In this document: piece after piece, positions 1-6,052 of the stretch
Position numbering within the stretch: the stretch's first letter is position 1
Layout of the letters: each line of letters begins with the position of its first letter
NCBI GenBank assembly: GCA_937894055.1
Contig: CALDHQ010000613.1
Span: 1 to 6,377, forward strand
DNA from: an uncultured Polymorphobacter sp.
GTDB lineage: Bacteria; Pseudomonadota; Alphaproteobacteria; Sphingomonadales; Sphingomonadaceae
Length of the DNA stretch: 6,377 nucleotides
Reading direction: 5' to 3'
Program-made: the position numbers and the translations under genes
The notes under the pieces: generated by a model
The model's database searches: none
What the model was told of the DNA's origin: nothing
The model's input: the letters and a program-made list of their open reading frames with translations, nothing else

Positions 1-20
1 CGAGGAACTCCCATTCCTCG
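1..20. repeat. Short perfect hairpin at the window edge
   Basis: A perfect 7-bp inverted repeat (arms 1-7 and 14-20) encloses a 6-base loop. It sits at the cut edge of the window, so its true extent is unknown. It lies beyond the end of the DUF3011 gene on the minus strand and could contribute to termination. It could equally be a chance palindrome inside the possible coding end described at 2-67. Confidence 0.3.
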
Positions 21-67
21 CCGCCTTGATTGACCTACTAACCGATTCGGTTCGTTGTGTCAAGTGA
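2..67 (+). CDS. Possible C-terminal tail of a plus-strand gene (very tentative)
   Basis: Frame 2 is open from the window edge to a TGA at 65-67 and would encode 21 residues, EELPFLAALIDLLTDSVRCV plus a final K. The other two plus-strand frames hit stops earlier. The peptide looks like a plausible amphipathic C-terminus, and a gene here would converge on the DUF3011 gene. The case is weak: the stretch is short, third-position GC is only about 57 percent against a clearly higher value in the neighbouring genes, and no family is recognisable. It may simply be an open frame by chance. Confidence 0.2.
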   Translation, partial: EELPFLAALIDLLTDSVRCVK

Positions 68-117
68 AATCGTTATTCTGGTTGCGCTGTCCGGCTTGCG
101 CGAGCGGGCAGGGGTGG

Positions 118-144
118 GCGACGCGGCGGAGTCTGCCGCGTCGC
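118..144 (-). terminator. GC-rich hairpin, probable end of the EF-hand/DUF3011 transcript
   Basis: Arms 118-127 and 135-144 form a perfect 10-bp, mostly GC stem around a 7-base loop. On the minus strand it starts nine bases after the DUF3011 stop codon, the usual place for a terminator. No T-run follows (the bases after it are C-rich), so it is not a textbook intrinsic terminator. It could act with Rho or as a 3' end stabiliser. Confidence 0.5.
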
Positions 145-153
145 TGCATCACC

Positions 154-732
154 TCAGTTCGACCAGCACTTGTTGTAGCCGCTCGAATAAGCCTGCTCGT
201 TCGAGCCGCTGTAGCTGCCGCTGTGGCGGGTATAGTCGCGGCTCTTGCCGGCGTTGCGGTCCTTGTTGCCGGCGTTGCAGCCGTTGTTATAGGTCGTCTC
301 GTAGCTGTCGGCCGAGTTCGACTTGTTCTTGCTCGACGACGAGGCAACCACGGCAGCCCCGATGATCGCCGCGAGTGCCACGGCGGCGACGGCGCCGTCG
401 CTGTTGTTCTTGTTGTGGTTGTTGTAATTATTGTCGTAGTTCGAGTTGTAGTTGTTGCTCGAATGATAGTTGTAGCCGTTGTAGCCGCCGGTCTGGAAAA
501 TGGCGCGGCAGCCGGCGTTCACCCAGACGCCGCCATTGTCATAGCCCCAGGTGTCACCCTGATAGCAGCCGCTGCTGCTGAGCTGCGTCGACAGATAGAC
601 GCCGCCACGGGTGTTGCCGCGGCAGTAGTTTTCGCGACCGTTCGACGATTCGCAGCGGATGGTGTCGGCGAGCGCCGGTGCAACCGTGGTGAAGGCAACC
701 AGCACCGCGATGCCAAGTTTGATAGTGTTCAT
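154..732 (-). CDS. Secreted DUF3011-type protein with Asn/Tyr-rich linker
   Basis: This 192-residue exported protein has no known biochemical activity. Residues 1-22 form a signal peptide ending in a likely ALA cleavage site. Residues 24-80 resemble DUF3011: four cysteines (27, 37, 56, 75), a GVYLSTQLS stretch and the WGYDNGGVWVNAGCRAIF core. Residues 83-110 are almost entirely Asn, Tyr, Ser and Gly. Residues 113-130 are an Ala/Val/Ile-rich hydrophobic stretch that could be a membrane segment or glycine-zipper-like helix. The C-terminal part (about 144-190) contains an NNGCNAG motif and ends in YNKCW, so C152 and C189 may form a disulfide. The start is set by a GGGAG ribosome site (741-745) eight bases upstream. 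It lies 16 bp after the EF-hand gene, its probable operon partner. Export and family are well supported; function is unknown. Confidence 0.85.
   Translation of the reverse strand: MNTIKLGIAVLVAFTTVAPALADTIRCESSNGRENYCRGNTRGGVYLSTQLSSSGCYQGDTWGYDNGGVWVNAGCRAIFQTGGYNGYNYHSSNNYNSNYDNNYNNHNKNNSDGAVAAVALAAIIGAAVVASSSSKNKSNSADSYETTYNNGCNAGNKDRNAGKSRDYTRHSGSYSGSNEQAYSSGYNKCWSN
403..486 (-). repeat. Asn/Tyr low-complexity coding tract
   Basis: This stretch inside the DUF3011 gene encodes residues 83-110, nearly all Asn and Tyr with some Ser and Gly. On the plus strand it appears as degenerate GTTGTAGTT-like repeats and is visibly more AT-rich than its surroundings. Such tracts change length easily by slippage, so the number of repeats may vary between strains. 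The frame stays open throughout. Confidence 0.6.
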
Positions 733-748
733 GGGTTTTGCTCCCGTC

Positions 749-1198
749 TCAGCGGATCTGGTTGGCGATGTTGCTCGGGCGCACGACGTCGTGCCACTCG
801 GCGGGCGTCAACGCGCCGTCCTTGTCCTTGTCGGCATCATCGAAATATTTGCGCAGCACGGCATTATAGGTGGCGATGCTGATGTCGAACGGCGCCGGTT
901 TGGCGGTCGGGCCGGCGAACGCCGCCAGCTCGCTGACTTCCATGATGCCGTCGCCGTTGGTGTCGATGTTGGCGAACAGCCGCATCGCGCGGTTGCGATA
1001 TTCTTCCCAGCTGACGTAGAGGTCGGCGTCGCGGTCGGCATAGGCGAAGGCAAGTTGCGACACCGTGTCACCGGCAGGCACCAGCGCAATGCCGTTGCTG
1101 GCGAGCGGGTCGACATATTTGACCGGTGCGTCAGCAGCGTGTGCACCGACCGCAAAGGTCGCTGCCAAGATGCTGAATCCAAGCAATTTTCGAATCAT
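749..1198 (-). CDS. Secreted EF-hand calcium-binding protein
   Basis: This 149-residue exported protein has three EF-hand loops. A signal peptide covers residues 1-21 or 22 (cleavage after GAHA or the next Ala). Loop 1 (D55-E66, DRDADLYVSWEE) has acidic residues at positions 1, 3, 5 and 12 but Leu in place of the usual Gly at position 6. Loop 2 (D79-E90, DTNGDGIMEVSE) and loop 3 (D123-E134, DKDKDGALTPAE) are canonical. It probably binds calcium in the periplasm or outside the cell; no catalytic domain is visible. A GGGGAG ribosome site at 1206-1211 supports the ATG at 1198. The stop codon lies 16 bp before the DUF3011 start and the downstream gene's ribosome site sits between them, so the two are probably cotranscribed. 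Small EF-hand proteins like this are common in sphingomonads, and the target is unknown. Confidence 0.9.
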   Translation of the reverse strand: MIRKLLGFSILAATFAVGAHAADAPVKYVDPLASNGIALVPAGDTVSQLAFAYADRDADLYVSWEEYRNRAMRLFANIDTNGDGIMEVSELAAFAGPTAKPAPFDISIATYNAVLRKYFDDADKDKDGALTPAEWHDVVRPSNIANQIR

Positions 1199-1242
1199 TC
1201 AATTTCTCCCCATCACGCAATCGTCGAGCCCCCGACGGTGCG

Positions 1243-1272
1243 TATCAAACACCGCCGGCTGCAACAGTTCAA
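1243..1272 (-). promoter_or_regulatory. Candidate sigma70-type promoter for the EF-hand/DUF3011 pair
   Basis: Read on the minus strand, TTGAAC (1267-1272) and TTGATA (1243-1248) are separated by 18 bases, about 45 bases upstream of the EF-hand start. The match to the consensus is fair. It is the best candidate I see in the 264-bp spacer, but it rests on motif resemblance alone. Confidence 0.3.
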
Positions 1273-1332
1273 CCGATATTCGCAGCGCCCCGGGTTTCCG
1301 GTGTCTGGTTATTTCAGCTTGAAACGGCTTTG

Positions 1333-1359
1333 CCCTCGCCTCTGGGAAAGGGGCGAGGG
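1333..1359. repeat. CCCTCGCC/GGCGAGGG hairpin in the spacer
   Basis: Arms 1333-1340 and 1352-1359 are perfect 8-bp complements. Three more pairs (one of them G-T) extend the stem to 11 bp around a GGGAA loop at 1344-1348. It lies about 100 bases past the CTERM gene stop and upstream of the EF-hand gene, all on the minus strand. Neither strand has a T-run after it. It could be a terminator for the peptidase/CTERM transcript or a copy of a dispersed palindromic repeat; one window cannot tell these apart. Confidence 0.5.
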
Positions 1360-1462
1360 ACAACGCCGAGCGGCGCCGCGGCGAGGTGGCGATCCTGCCC
1401 GGTCGAGCGCGGAACAAACCCGCCAGATTGACTTACGCGCGTTGCCCGCCGCGTTCCGGCAG

Positions 1463-2074
1463 CTATGCGTGGGCGAAGGCGTGTACGGCAGTGCGGCTGG
1501 ATTGGCGACGGCGCAGCGCCACGCCGGTCAGGCCGAAGCCGGCGATCATCAGCGCCCAGCTTGCCGGTTCTGGAACCACGCCGCCACCTGTCGCAGTGAC
1601 TGTGATCGCAGGGTCAGCACCCGAGTATTGATAGTCCAGAAAGACGGTCGCGCCATCGTAGAAGTCGGCGCAGTGGATGTTCTCGCGCCCGGCCGGTGGG
1701 TAATTCTGACAGAAAAACACGGTGCGCGGCACGTAGAAGGCAAAGTCGACGCCGGTGGCATCAAAGTCGACGCGACGCAGGTAAGGCGCGGGACAAGTAG
1801 TTGCTGCATCGCAGCCGTCATCGATCCAGGGCGAATCCAGGCAAATATAGGGCTCGTCACTAAACCCGTTGAAACATTCGGTATAGTTAATGAAGATCGA
1901 GAGGTACAGATAGTCGGTCGGATTCGAAAAATCGACTCGGTAACTTTGCCACATGCCGCTTTGCGGGCCAGAGAATGCATGGAAACCGTAGTTTTGCGCT
2001 GCAGTGGGCACGGCGGCCATGGCCAGCACCCACGCGATCAGAAGACCGAATATCCGCACTTCCGTCACCCCCAT
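1463..2074 (-). CDS. Exported PEPxxWA-CTERM protein of unknown function
   Basis: This 203-residue protein is probably exported and anchored or processed by an exosortase. The N-terminus holds a signal peptide (hydrophobic RIFGLLIAWVLAMAAVPTAA, about residues 7-26). The C-terminus has the three-part sorting signal: PEPASWA at 168-174, a hydrophobic helix to about 187, then RRR at 188-190. This matches the PEPxxWA-CTERM class typical of alphaproteobacteria. The middle is about 140 residues, rich in aromatics, with six cysteines (67, 78, 88, 94, 122, 135) and many Asp; I recognise no domain. The reading frame stays open far upstream, but that part lies inside the peptidase gene on the same strand. 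I start at the first ATG after that gene's stop. A GTG five codons later (2057-2059) has a better-placed G-rich site and gives a tighter signal peptide. No exosortase is in the window. Confidence 0.8.
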   Translation of the reverse strand: MGVTEVRIFGLLIAWVLAMAAVPTAAQNYGFHAFSGPQSGMWQSYRVDFSNPTDYLYLSIFINYTECFNGFSDEPYICLDSPWIDDGCDAATTCPAPYLRRVDFDATGVDFAFYVPRTVFFCQNYPPAGRENIHCADFYDGATVFLDYQYSGADPAITVTATGGGVVPEPASWALMIAGFGLTGVALRRRQSSRTAVHAFAHA

Positions 2075-2130
2075 TTTGCCTGCCGCGCAGCACACCAGCG
2101 CACTGCGCGCGCAAGGGACCGGAGTCTGGC

Positions 2131-4179
2131 CTATTTGACCTTGAACCGGTTGTACCAGTCTATAACAGTTAAATTGGTCTGAAGCCATTGCGACGGGCGG
2201 CCCATGCCGTGGCCGGCGCCGATCAGCCGCACCATCTCGGCCGGCACGCCGTTGATCTTGAGCGCCTGGTAATAGGCTTCGGTCTGCGCGATCGGCGTGC
2301 GCCAGTCCTCGTCGCCCTCGATCAGGATCGTCGGGGTCTTGACGCTGCCGACCATCGACAGCGTCGAGCGCCGCCAATATTCCTCGTGATGCTCCCACGG
2401 CTTGCCGGGCATCCAGTAGTTGCCGAACAGCGCCGTGCCGTCGGCGGTGAGCACCTGCACCGTCCAATCGGTGACCGGGCGCAGTGCAGCGGCGGCGCGG
2501 AAGCGGTCGGTCTTGGCAATCGCGTTGGTGGTCAGCACGCCGCCGCCCGAGCCGCCGCCGATGAACAGGTTGCGCTTATCGACGAAGGGCTTGGCCTCCA
2601 TCATGTCGACGCCGGCCATCAGGTCGCTGTGGTCTTCGCCCGGATAGGTCTTGTCGATGCCGTTGGCGAACGCCTCGCCGTAGCCGATGCTGCCGCGCGG
2701 GTTGGTGAACAGCACGATGTAGCCGGCGGCGGCGTAAAGCTGGTGGGTGATCGAGAAATACGGGCCATAGTCGGTGTTCGGGCCGCCGTGGATTTCGAGC
2801 GCGAACGGATATTGCTTCGCCGGGTCGAAGTTGGGCGGATAGACCACCCAGCCGTCGATCATCGGCAGCGTGCCGTTGGCGAGCGGCACGGTGGCGCGAT
2901 ACTTGACCGGTTCGAGCTTGCCGACGGTCTTGCCGGCGCGCCATTCGGCGTTGAAATCGACCGCGGCAAGCTCCTTCGCCCCGCGCGACACGCCGAGCCC
3001 GGCGGGGCGGTCGCTGAAGCTGCTGGTATAGGCGAAGGTGCCGCCGCCATAGGAGAAGGCGCCGCCCGATGACGGCAGGTACAGCCGCGTGCCGCCGACT
3101 TCGGGGATGACGATGCGCGCGTCGGCGGCCGACTTGAGCCCCGACTTCGGGACATAGGCGACGCGGGTCAGCCCGGCGTCATTGTACTGCGCGTACAGCC
3201 CGCGGCCGTCATCGGCCCAGCTGTAGTGCATGATCGGCCGGTCGAGCGCCTTGGTCAGGTTGACCGCCGCGCCGCCGCCTGCCGGCATCACCCACAGGTC
3301 ATCCTGCGCGTAGAAGCCCGGCGTATCGAGCGTGCCGGTATAGGCGAGCGTGCCGCCATCGGGCGACAGCTGCGGGTCGGTCTCGATGCCCTTGGTGCTG
3401 GTCAGCTGGACGGGGGTGCCGCCGCTCGCGGAGATTTTCCACAGGTCCATTTCGCGGCCCATGTTGTCGCGGCCTTCGCGCATGTTCGCGGGGTAGATCA
3501 GCGCACTGCCGTCGCGCGTCCATTCGGCGGGGCCGAAGATCTGGTCGGTGTCGCCCTTGGTGACCTGCACCGGCGTGCCGCCACCGGCTTCGACGATGAA
3601 CAGATGGTCGGCACCGGCGGTGAAATAGCCTTCGCCGTCGGCGCGCCAGCTGAAGTCGCTGATGATTTTCGGCGGCGGTGCCCAGGTCGCGCCTTCGGGC
3701 TTTTCGGGCATGCCGGTGATCTTGCGCGGCGGCGCCTCGACGCGGCCGCCGAACGCGATGCGGCGGCCATCGGGCGACCAGCGCAGGAAGTTCGGCCCGA
3801 CCTTGCCGGTGGTGAGCACGTTGGCGATGCCGTCGGAGAGCTTCATGATCCAGATCTGCGGCTTGCCGAGCCACGGCGCGACATAGGCGATGCGGGTGCC
3901 GTCGGGCGACCAGGCGAAGCCGCCGGCGCTGGCGCTGGCGGGGATGAGCAGCTGGCGGGTGAAGCGGTCGCCGTCGAGCGTGCCGAGCCAGATTTCGTTC
4001 TTGCGCGTGTCGGTGGCGAGGTCGGCGTAGTTGCGGCTGAACAGCACGTGCTTGCCGTCGGGCGAGACCTCGACGGTGTTGACCTGCGAGATGCGGTAGA
4101 GGTCCATCGGCTCGACCGGGGTTGCGGCATAGAGCGGCGCGGCGCCGGCGAGCAGCGCGAGGATGAGCATGGTTTTCAT
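2131..4179 (-). CDS. Secreted S9-family (prolyl oligopeptidase-like) serine peptidase
   Basis: This 682-residue exported peptidase probably cleaves short peptides in the periplasm, by analogy with acylaminoacyl-peptidase and dipeptidyl-peptidase relatives. Residues 1-18 or 19 form a signal peptide (MKTMLILALLAGAAPLYA). Residues about 25-400 form a WD40/PD40-like propeller, shown by repeated SPDG motifs near residues 39, 91, 135 and 272. The C-terminal alpha/beta-hydrolase domain (about 430-682) carries EIHGGPN near 462-468, the nucleophile elbow GGGSGGG with Ser544, the likely acid Asp625 in EGDEDWRTP, and His657 in GAGHGMG. The triad is therefore complete and the length is normal. The frame stays open to 4260, but the ATG at 4179 has an AGGGGAA ribosome site (4186-4192) and begins the signal peptide. 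The CTERM gene follows after 56 bp and may be cotranscribed. The exact substrate is unknown. Confidence 0.93.
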   Translation of the reverse strand: MKTMLILALLAGAAPLYAATPVEPMDLYRISQVNTVEVSPDGKHVLFSRNYADLATDTRKNEIWLGTLDGDRFTRQLLIPASASAGGFAWSPDGTRIAYVAPWLGKPQIWIMKLSDGIANVLTTGKVGPNFLRWSPDGRRIAFGGRVEAPPRKITGMPEKPEGATWAPPPKIISDFSWRADGEGYFTAGADHLFIVEAGGGTPVQVTKGDTDQIFGPAEWTRDGSALIYPANMREGRDNMGREMDLWKISASGGTPVQLTSTKGIETDPQLSPDGGTLAYTGTLDTPGFYAQDDLWVMPAGGGAAVNLTKALDRPIMHYSWADDGRGLYAQYNDAGLTRVAYVPKSGLKSAADARIVIPEVGGTRLYLPSSGGAFSYGGGTFAYTSSFSDRPAGLGVSRGAKELAAVDFNAEWRAGKTVGKLEPVKYRATVPLANGTLPMIDGWVVYPPNFDPAKQYPFALEIHGGPNTDYGPYFSITHQLYAAAGYIVLFTNPRGSIGYGEAFANGIDKTYPGEDHSDLMAGVDMMEAKPFVDKRNLFIGGGSGGGVLTTNAIAKTDRFRAAAALRPVTDWTVQVLTADGTALFGNYWMPGKPWEHHEEYWRRSTLSMVGSVKTPTILIEGDEDWRTPIAQTEAYYQALKINGVPAEMVRLIGAGHGMGRPSQWLQTNLTVIDWYNRFKVK

Positions 4180-4208
4180 CGAGAATTCCCCTGAGCGTGA
4201 TGCGGCAA

Positions 4209-4236
4209 GGCATATCGCATCGGGGGCGGAGTGCAA
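4209..4236 (-). promoter_or_regulatory. Candidate promoter for the S9 peptidase gene
   Basis: On the minus strand, TTGCAC (4231-4236) and TATGCC (4209-4214) are 16 bases apart and lie about 30 bases upstream of the peptidase start. The -35-like element is good and the -10-like element fair. Together with the hairpins further upstream, it suggests the peptidase has its own promoter rather than relying on read-through from aqpZ. Confidence 0.35.
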
Positions 4237-4274
4237 TGGGGGCTGGGCGGGAAAGAACAAGGAAGTAAGAGCGT

Positions 4275-4289
4275 CATGGCAAAGCCATG
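4275..4289. repeat. CATGGC/GCCATG mini-hairpin
   Basis: This is a perfect 6-bp stem (4275-4280 with 4284-4289) around an AAA loop. On the minus strand a T-rich but interrupted stretch follows (about 4250-4270), so it could end an aqpZ transcript weakly. It is the third hairpin met downstream of aqpZ. Confidence 0.35.
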
Positions 4290-4303
4290 CCGTCGGACGG
4301 GTT

Positions 4304-4323
4304 CAGCGGCTCGACAGCCGCTG
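4304..4323. repeat. CAGCGGCT/AGCCGCTG hairpin
   Basis: This is a perfect 8-bp inverted repeat (4304-4311 with 4316-4323) around a CGAC loop, in the aqpZ-peptidase spacer between the long inverted repeat and the mini-hairpin. No T-run follows on either strand. Its role is unclear: transcript end structure or protein-binding palindrome. Confidence 0.4.
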
Positions 4324-4352
4324 CCCCGCCGGCCGGGACTGCGCGCGAGTCG

Positions 4353-4397
4353 GCGCCTAACGCGAGATTTGCGAAGGGCAAATCTCGCGTTAGGCGC
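4353..4397 (-). terminator. Perfect 20-bp inverted repeat just after aqpZ
   Basis: Arms 4353-4372 and 4378-4397 are perfect reverse complements of 20 bases each, separated by only GAAGG. Transcribed from aqpZ, the stem would start nine bases after the TAA stop at 4407-4409, a position that fits a terminator or a 3' stability element. The bases after it on the minus strand (CGACTCG) contain no T-run, so classical intrinsic termination is not shown. The fully matched arms are longer than most terminators need, which leaves open a dispersed palindromic repeat or mobile-element remnant. Confidence 0.6.
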
Positions 4398-4406
4398 AGG
4401 CCGCGC

Positions 4407-5105
4407 TTAGTCCTTCGACAGCGCCCGCCAGGTGAAACCGGCAATCAGCGCGCCGGTAATCGGATAGACCCAGAAGAACCACAGCTGCTGCAGCGCGATG
4501 CCGCCTTCGACCAGCGCCGGGCCGGTGCTGCGTGCCGGATTGACCGAGGCGTTGGTGACCGGAATGCTGACCAGATGCACCAGCGTCAGCGCCATGCCGA
4601 TGGCGAGCGGCGCGAAGCCTGCCGGTGCACGGCCGTCGGTGGCGCCGAGGATGACGATGACGAAGCCGCCGGTGAGCAGGATTTCGGTGGTCAGCGCCGA
4701 CATCATCGAAAAGCCGCCCGGCGAATGTTCGCCAAAGCCGTTCGACGCGAGGCCGTTGGTCGCCAGCACATAGTCGGGGCTGCCCGAGGCGATCTGCAGC
4801 AGCACGAACGACGCGACGATGCCGCCGATGACCTGTGCGGTGATGTACGGCGCGACATCGCGGCCGGGCACGCGCCCGCCCGCCCATAGGCCGATGGTGA
4901 CGGCCGGATTGAAATGCGCCCCCGACACATGGCCGAGCGCATAGGCCATCGTCAGCACCGTCAGCCCGAAGGCCAGCGCGACGCCGGCAAAGCCGATGCC
5001 GAATTGCGGAAATGCCGCCGACAGCACCGCGCTGCCGCAGCCGCAGAAGACCAGCCAGAATGTTCCGAAAGTTTCGGCGAAAAGCCGGTGCGCCATGGTT
5101 GGCAT
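4407..5105 (-). CDS. aqpZ: Aquaporin Z, water channel
   Basis: This 232-residue inner-membrane channel conducts water across the cytoplasmic membrane. It matches the remembered E. coli AqpZ closely along its whole length, with six hydrophobic segments. Both half-helix signatures are present: HFNPAVTIG (N66-P67-A68) and [11 protein letters not shown] (N189-P190-A191). Selectivity-filter positions align as Phe46, His177 and Arg192, equivalent to F43, H174 and R189 of E. coli. The fourth, T183 in E. coli, is Ala186 here. GEHSPGG (125-131) and the TNxSVNPAR context are typical of AqpZ rather than glycerol facilitators. The first ATG is chosen because a GGGGAG site (5112-5117) stands six bases upstream; the second Met (residue 4) would be too far from it. 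It lies 80 bp after tsaC, with a candidate promoter of its own. Confidence 0.96.
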   Translation of the reverse strand: MPTMAHRLFAETFGTFWLVFCGCGSAVLSAAFPQFGIGFAGVALAFGLTVLTMAYALGHVSGAHFNPAVTIGLWAGGRVPGRDVAPYITAQVIGGIVASFVLLQIASGSPDYVLATNGLASNGFGEHSPGGFSMMSALTTEILLTGGFVIVILGATDGRAPAGFAPLAIGMALTLVHLVSIPVTNASVNPARSTGPALVEGGIALQQLWFFWVYPITGALIAGFTWRALSKD

Positions 5106-5135
5106 GTGTCACTCCCCGTAGTTGTTATGGGGGCG

Positions 5136-5163
5136 ATGCTAACGACTGCGCGGCACGGCGCAA
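5136..5163 (-). promoter_or_regulatory. Candidate aqpZ promoter
   Basis: On the minus strand, TTGCGC (5158-5163) and TAGCAT (5136-5141) are 16 bases apart, placing a start of transcription near 5129 and giving a short leader that includes the GGGGAG ribosome site. It is a motif match only. aqpZ could also be transcribed from tsaC, whose stop is 80 bp upstream. Confidence 0.3.
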
Positions 5164-5185
5164 GCGGCGATTCAGGCGGGCGACA

Positions 5186-6052
5186 TCAAGCGGGTCGCTC
5201 GGCAGCTGCGCGTGTCAGCCGGTCGTTGATCGCGACGCCGAGCCCGGCCATCGGCACCGGCGCGACGGCAATTGCGGCGCGGCCGCTGGCTTGCGCGACG
5301 TGGAGCGCTTCGAACAGATTGGCGGCGGCCTCGATGGTGTCACCGGCCGGCGACAGCGACAGGTCGCCGCGCACCGCGCCGAAGCCGATGTGGAATTCGT
5401 GGGCGGCGGCGGTTAGCGCGCCGAGGCGCACCGGTTGTTCGGGGGCGTAGTGCGATGCCAACTGGCCGGGCGCGGTGATGCTGCTGCCGGTCGTGGCTTG
5501 CCAGTCGGGTGCTGCTGCCATCGCGCCGGGCCGCAGCAGCGTGACGCGGTCGCCGTTGACGCCGATGATGGTGCTTTCGACGCCGGCCTGCGACGGTCCG
5601 CCATCGACGATCAGCGGTATGCGGCCGCGCAAGCTCGCCAGCACGTGGCGCGCGTGGGTGGCGCTGATCTTGCCCGAGGCGTTGGCGCTCGGCGCGGCGA
5701 GTGGCCCGACGGCAGCAATCGCCGCCTGCATCACCGGATGCGCCGGGCAGCGCACCGCCAGCGTCGGCAATCCGGCGCTGACCAGCCCGGCGATGGGGGC
5801 ATCGGGCCTGAGCGGCAGCACCAGCGTCAGCGGCCCCGGCCAGTGCGCCGCCATCAGCGCGGCGGCGGTGGCGTTGACCTCGACCAGCGTCGCGGCCTGG
5901 GCGGCGTCAGCGACATGGACGATCAGCGGGTTGAAGCTCGGGCGACCCTTGGCGGCGAAGATGCGCGCCACTGCGGCACCGTTGGCAGCGACTGCCGCCA
6001 GCCCGTAGACGGTCTCCGTCGGCAGTGCGACGACTTCGCCGGCGGCACGCAA
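5186..6052 (-). CDS. Threonylcarbamoyl-AMP synthase (TsaC/Sua5, long form), 5' end missing
   Basis: This enzyme makes threonylcarbamoyl-adenylate from threonine, bicarbonate and ATP, the first step of the t6A37 modification of ANN-reading tRNAs in the cytoplasm. About 286 recognisable residues remain. In order they show VVALPTETVYGLAA (PTETVYG at 6002-6022), AAKGRPSFNPLIVHV (KGRP at 5939-5950), HWPGPLTLVLP, the SAN motif of APSANASGKIS (5681-5689) and GVESTI. The extra C-terminal Sua5 domain runs from PGQLASHYAPE (about 5470) to INDRLTRAA, so this is the long Sua5 type. Roughly 15-25 N-terminal residues and the start codon are missing. The minus frame stays open to 6358, but the sequence upstream of about 6046 does not resemble the family and coincides with fragments of other genes. 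In this sequence the gene is broken; whether it is broken in the organism depends on whether the join at about 6035-6050 is real. Confidence 0.88.
   Translation of the reverse strand: MRAAGEVVALPTETVYGLAAVAANGAAVARIFAAKGRPSFNPLIVHVADAAQAATLVEVNATAAALMAAHWPGPLTLVLPLRPDAPIAGLVSAGLPTLAVRCPAHPVMQAAIAAVGPLAAPSANASGKISATHARHVLASLRGRIPLIVDGGPSQAGVESTIIGVNGDRVTLLRPGAMAAAPDWQATTGSSITAPGQLASHYAPEQPVRLGALTAAAHEFHIGFGAVRGDLSLSPAGDTIEAAANLFEALHVAQASGRAAIAVAPVPMAGLGVAINDRLTRAAAERPA

Noticed and set aside
403..486. Repetitive GTTGTAGTT-like tract considered as a CRISPR or minisatellite array
   Set aside because: There are no constant repeats with unique spacers. It is the coding sequence of an Asn/Tyr-rich segment in frame with the gene.
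659..2182. Long plus-strand open frame of 507 codons
   Set aside because: It lies antisense to the EF-hand, CTERM and DUF3011 genes, has a biased low-complexity composition and no family resemblance. It is a GC-rich shadow.
2075..2467. N-terminal extension of the CTERM protein frame
   Set aside because: It overlaps the peptidase coding sequence on the same strand, its translation is Arg/Asp/Ala-rich nonsense, and a clear signal peptide begins after the peptidase stop.
2188..4194. Long plus-strand open frames opposite the S9 peptidase (2188-3072 and 3226-4194)
   Set aside because: Their products are Arg/Ala/Gly/Val-rich antisense translations with no motifs, while the minus strand encodes a complete peptidase with signal peptide and catalytic triad.
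4180..4260. 27-residue N-terminal extension of the S9 peptidase
   Set aside because: It would bury the signal peptide internally and skip the good ribosome site at 4186-4192.
4353..4397. Long inverted repeat considered as a pair of insertion-sequence ends or a tRNA-like element
   Set aside because: The arms are only 5 bases apart with no transposase or target duplication, and no cloverleaf or anticodon arm can be drawn.
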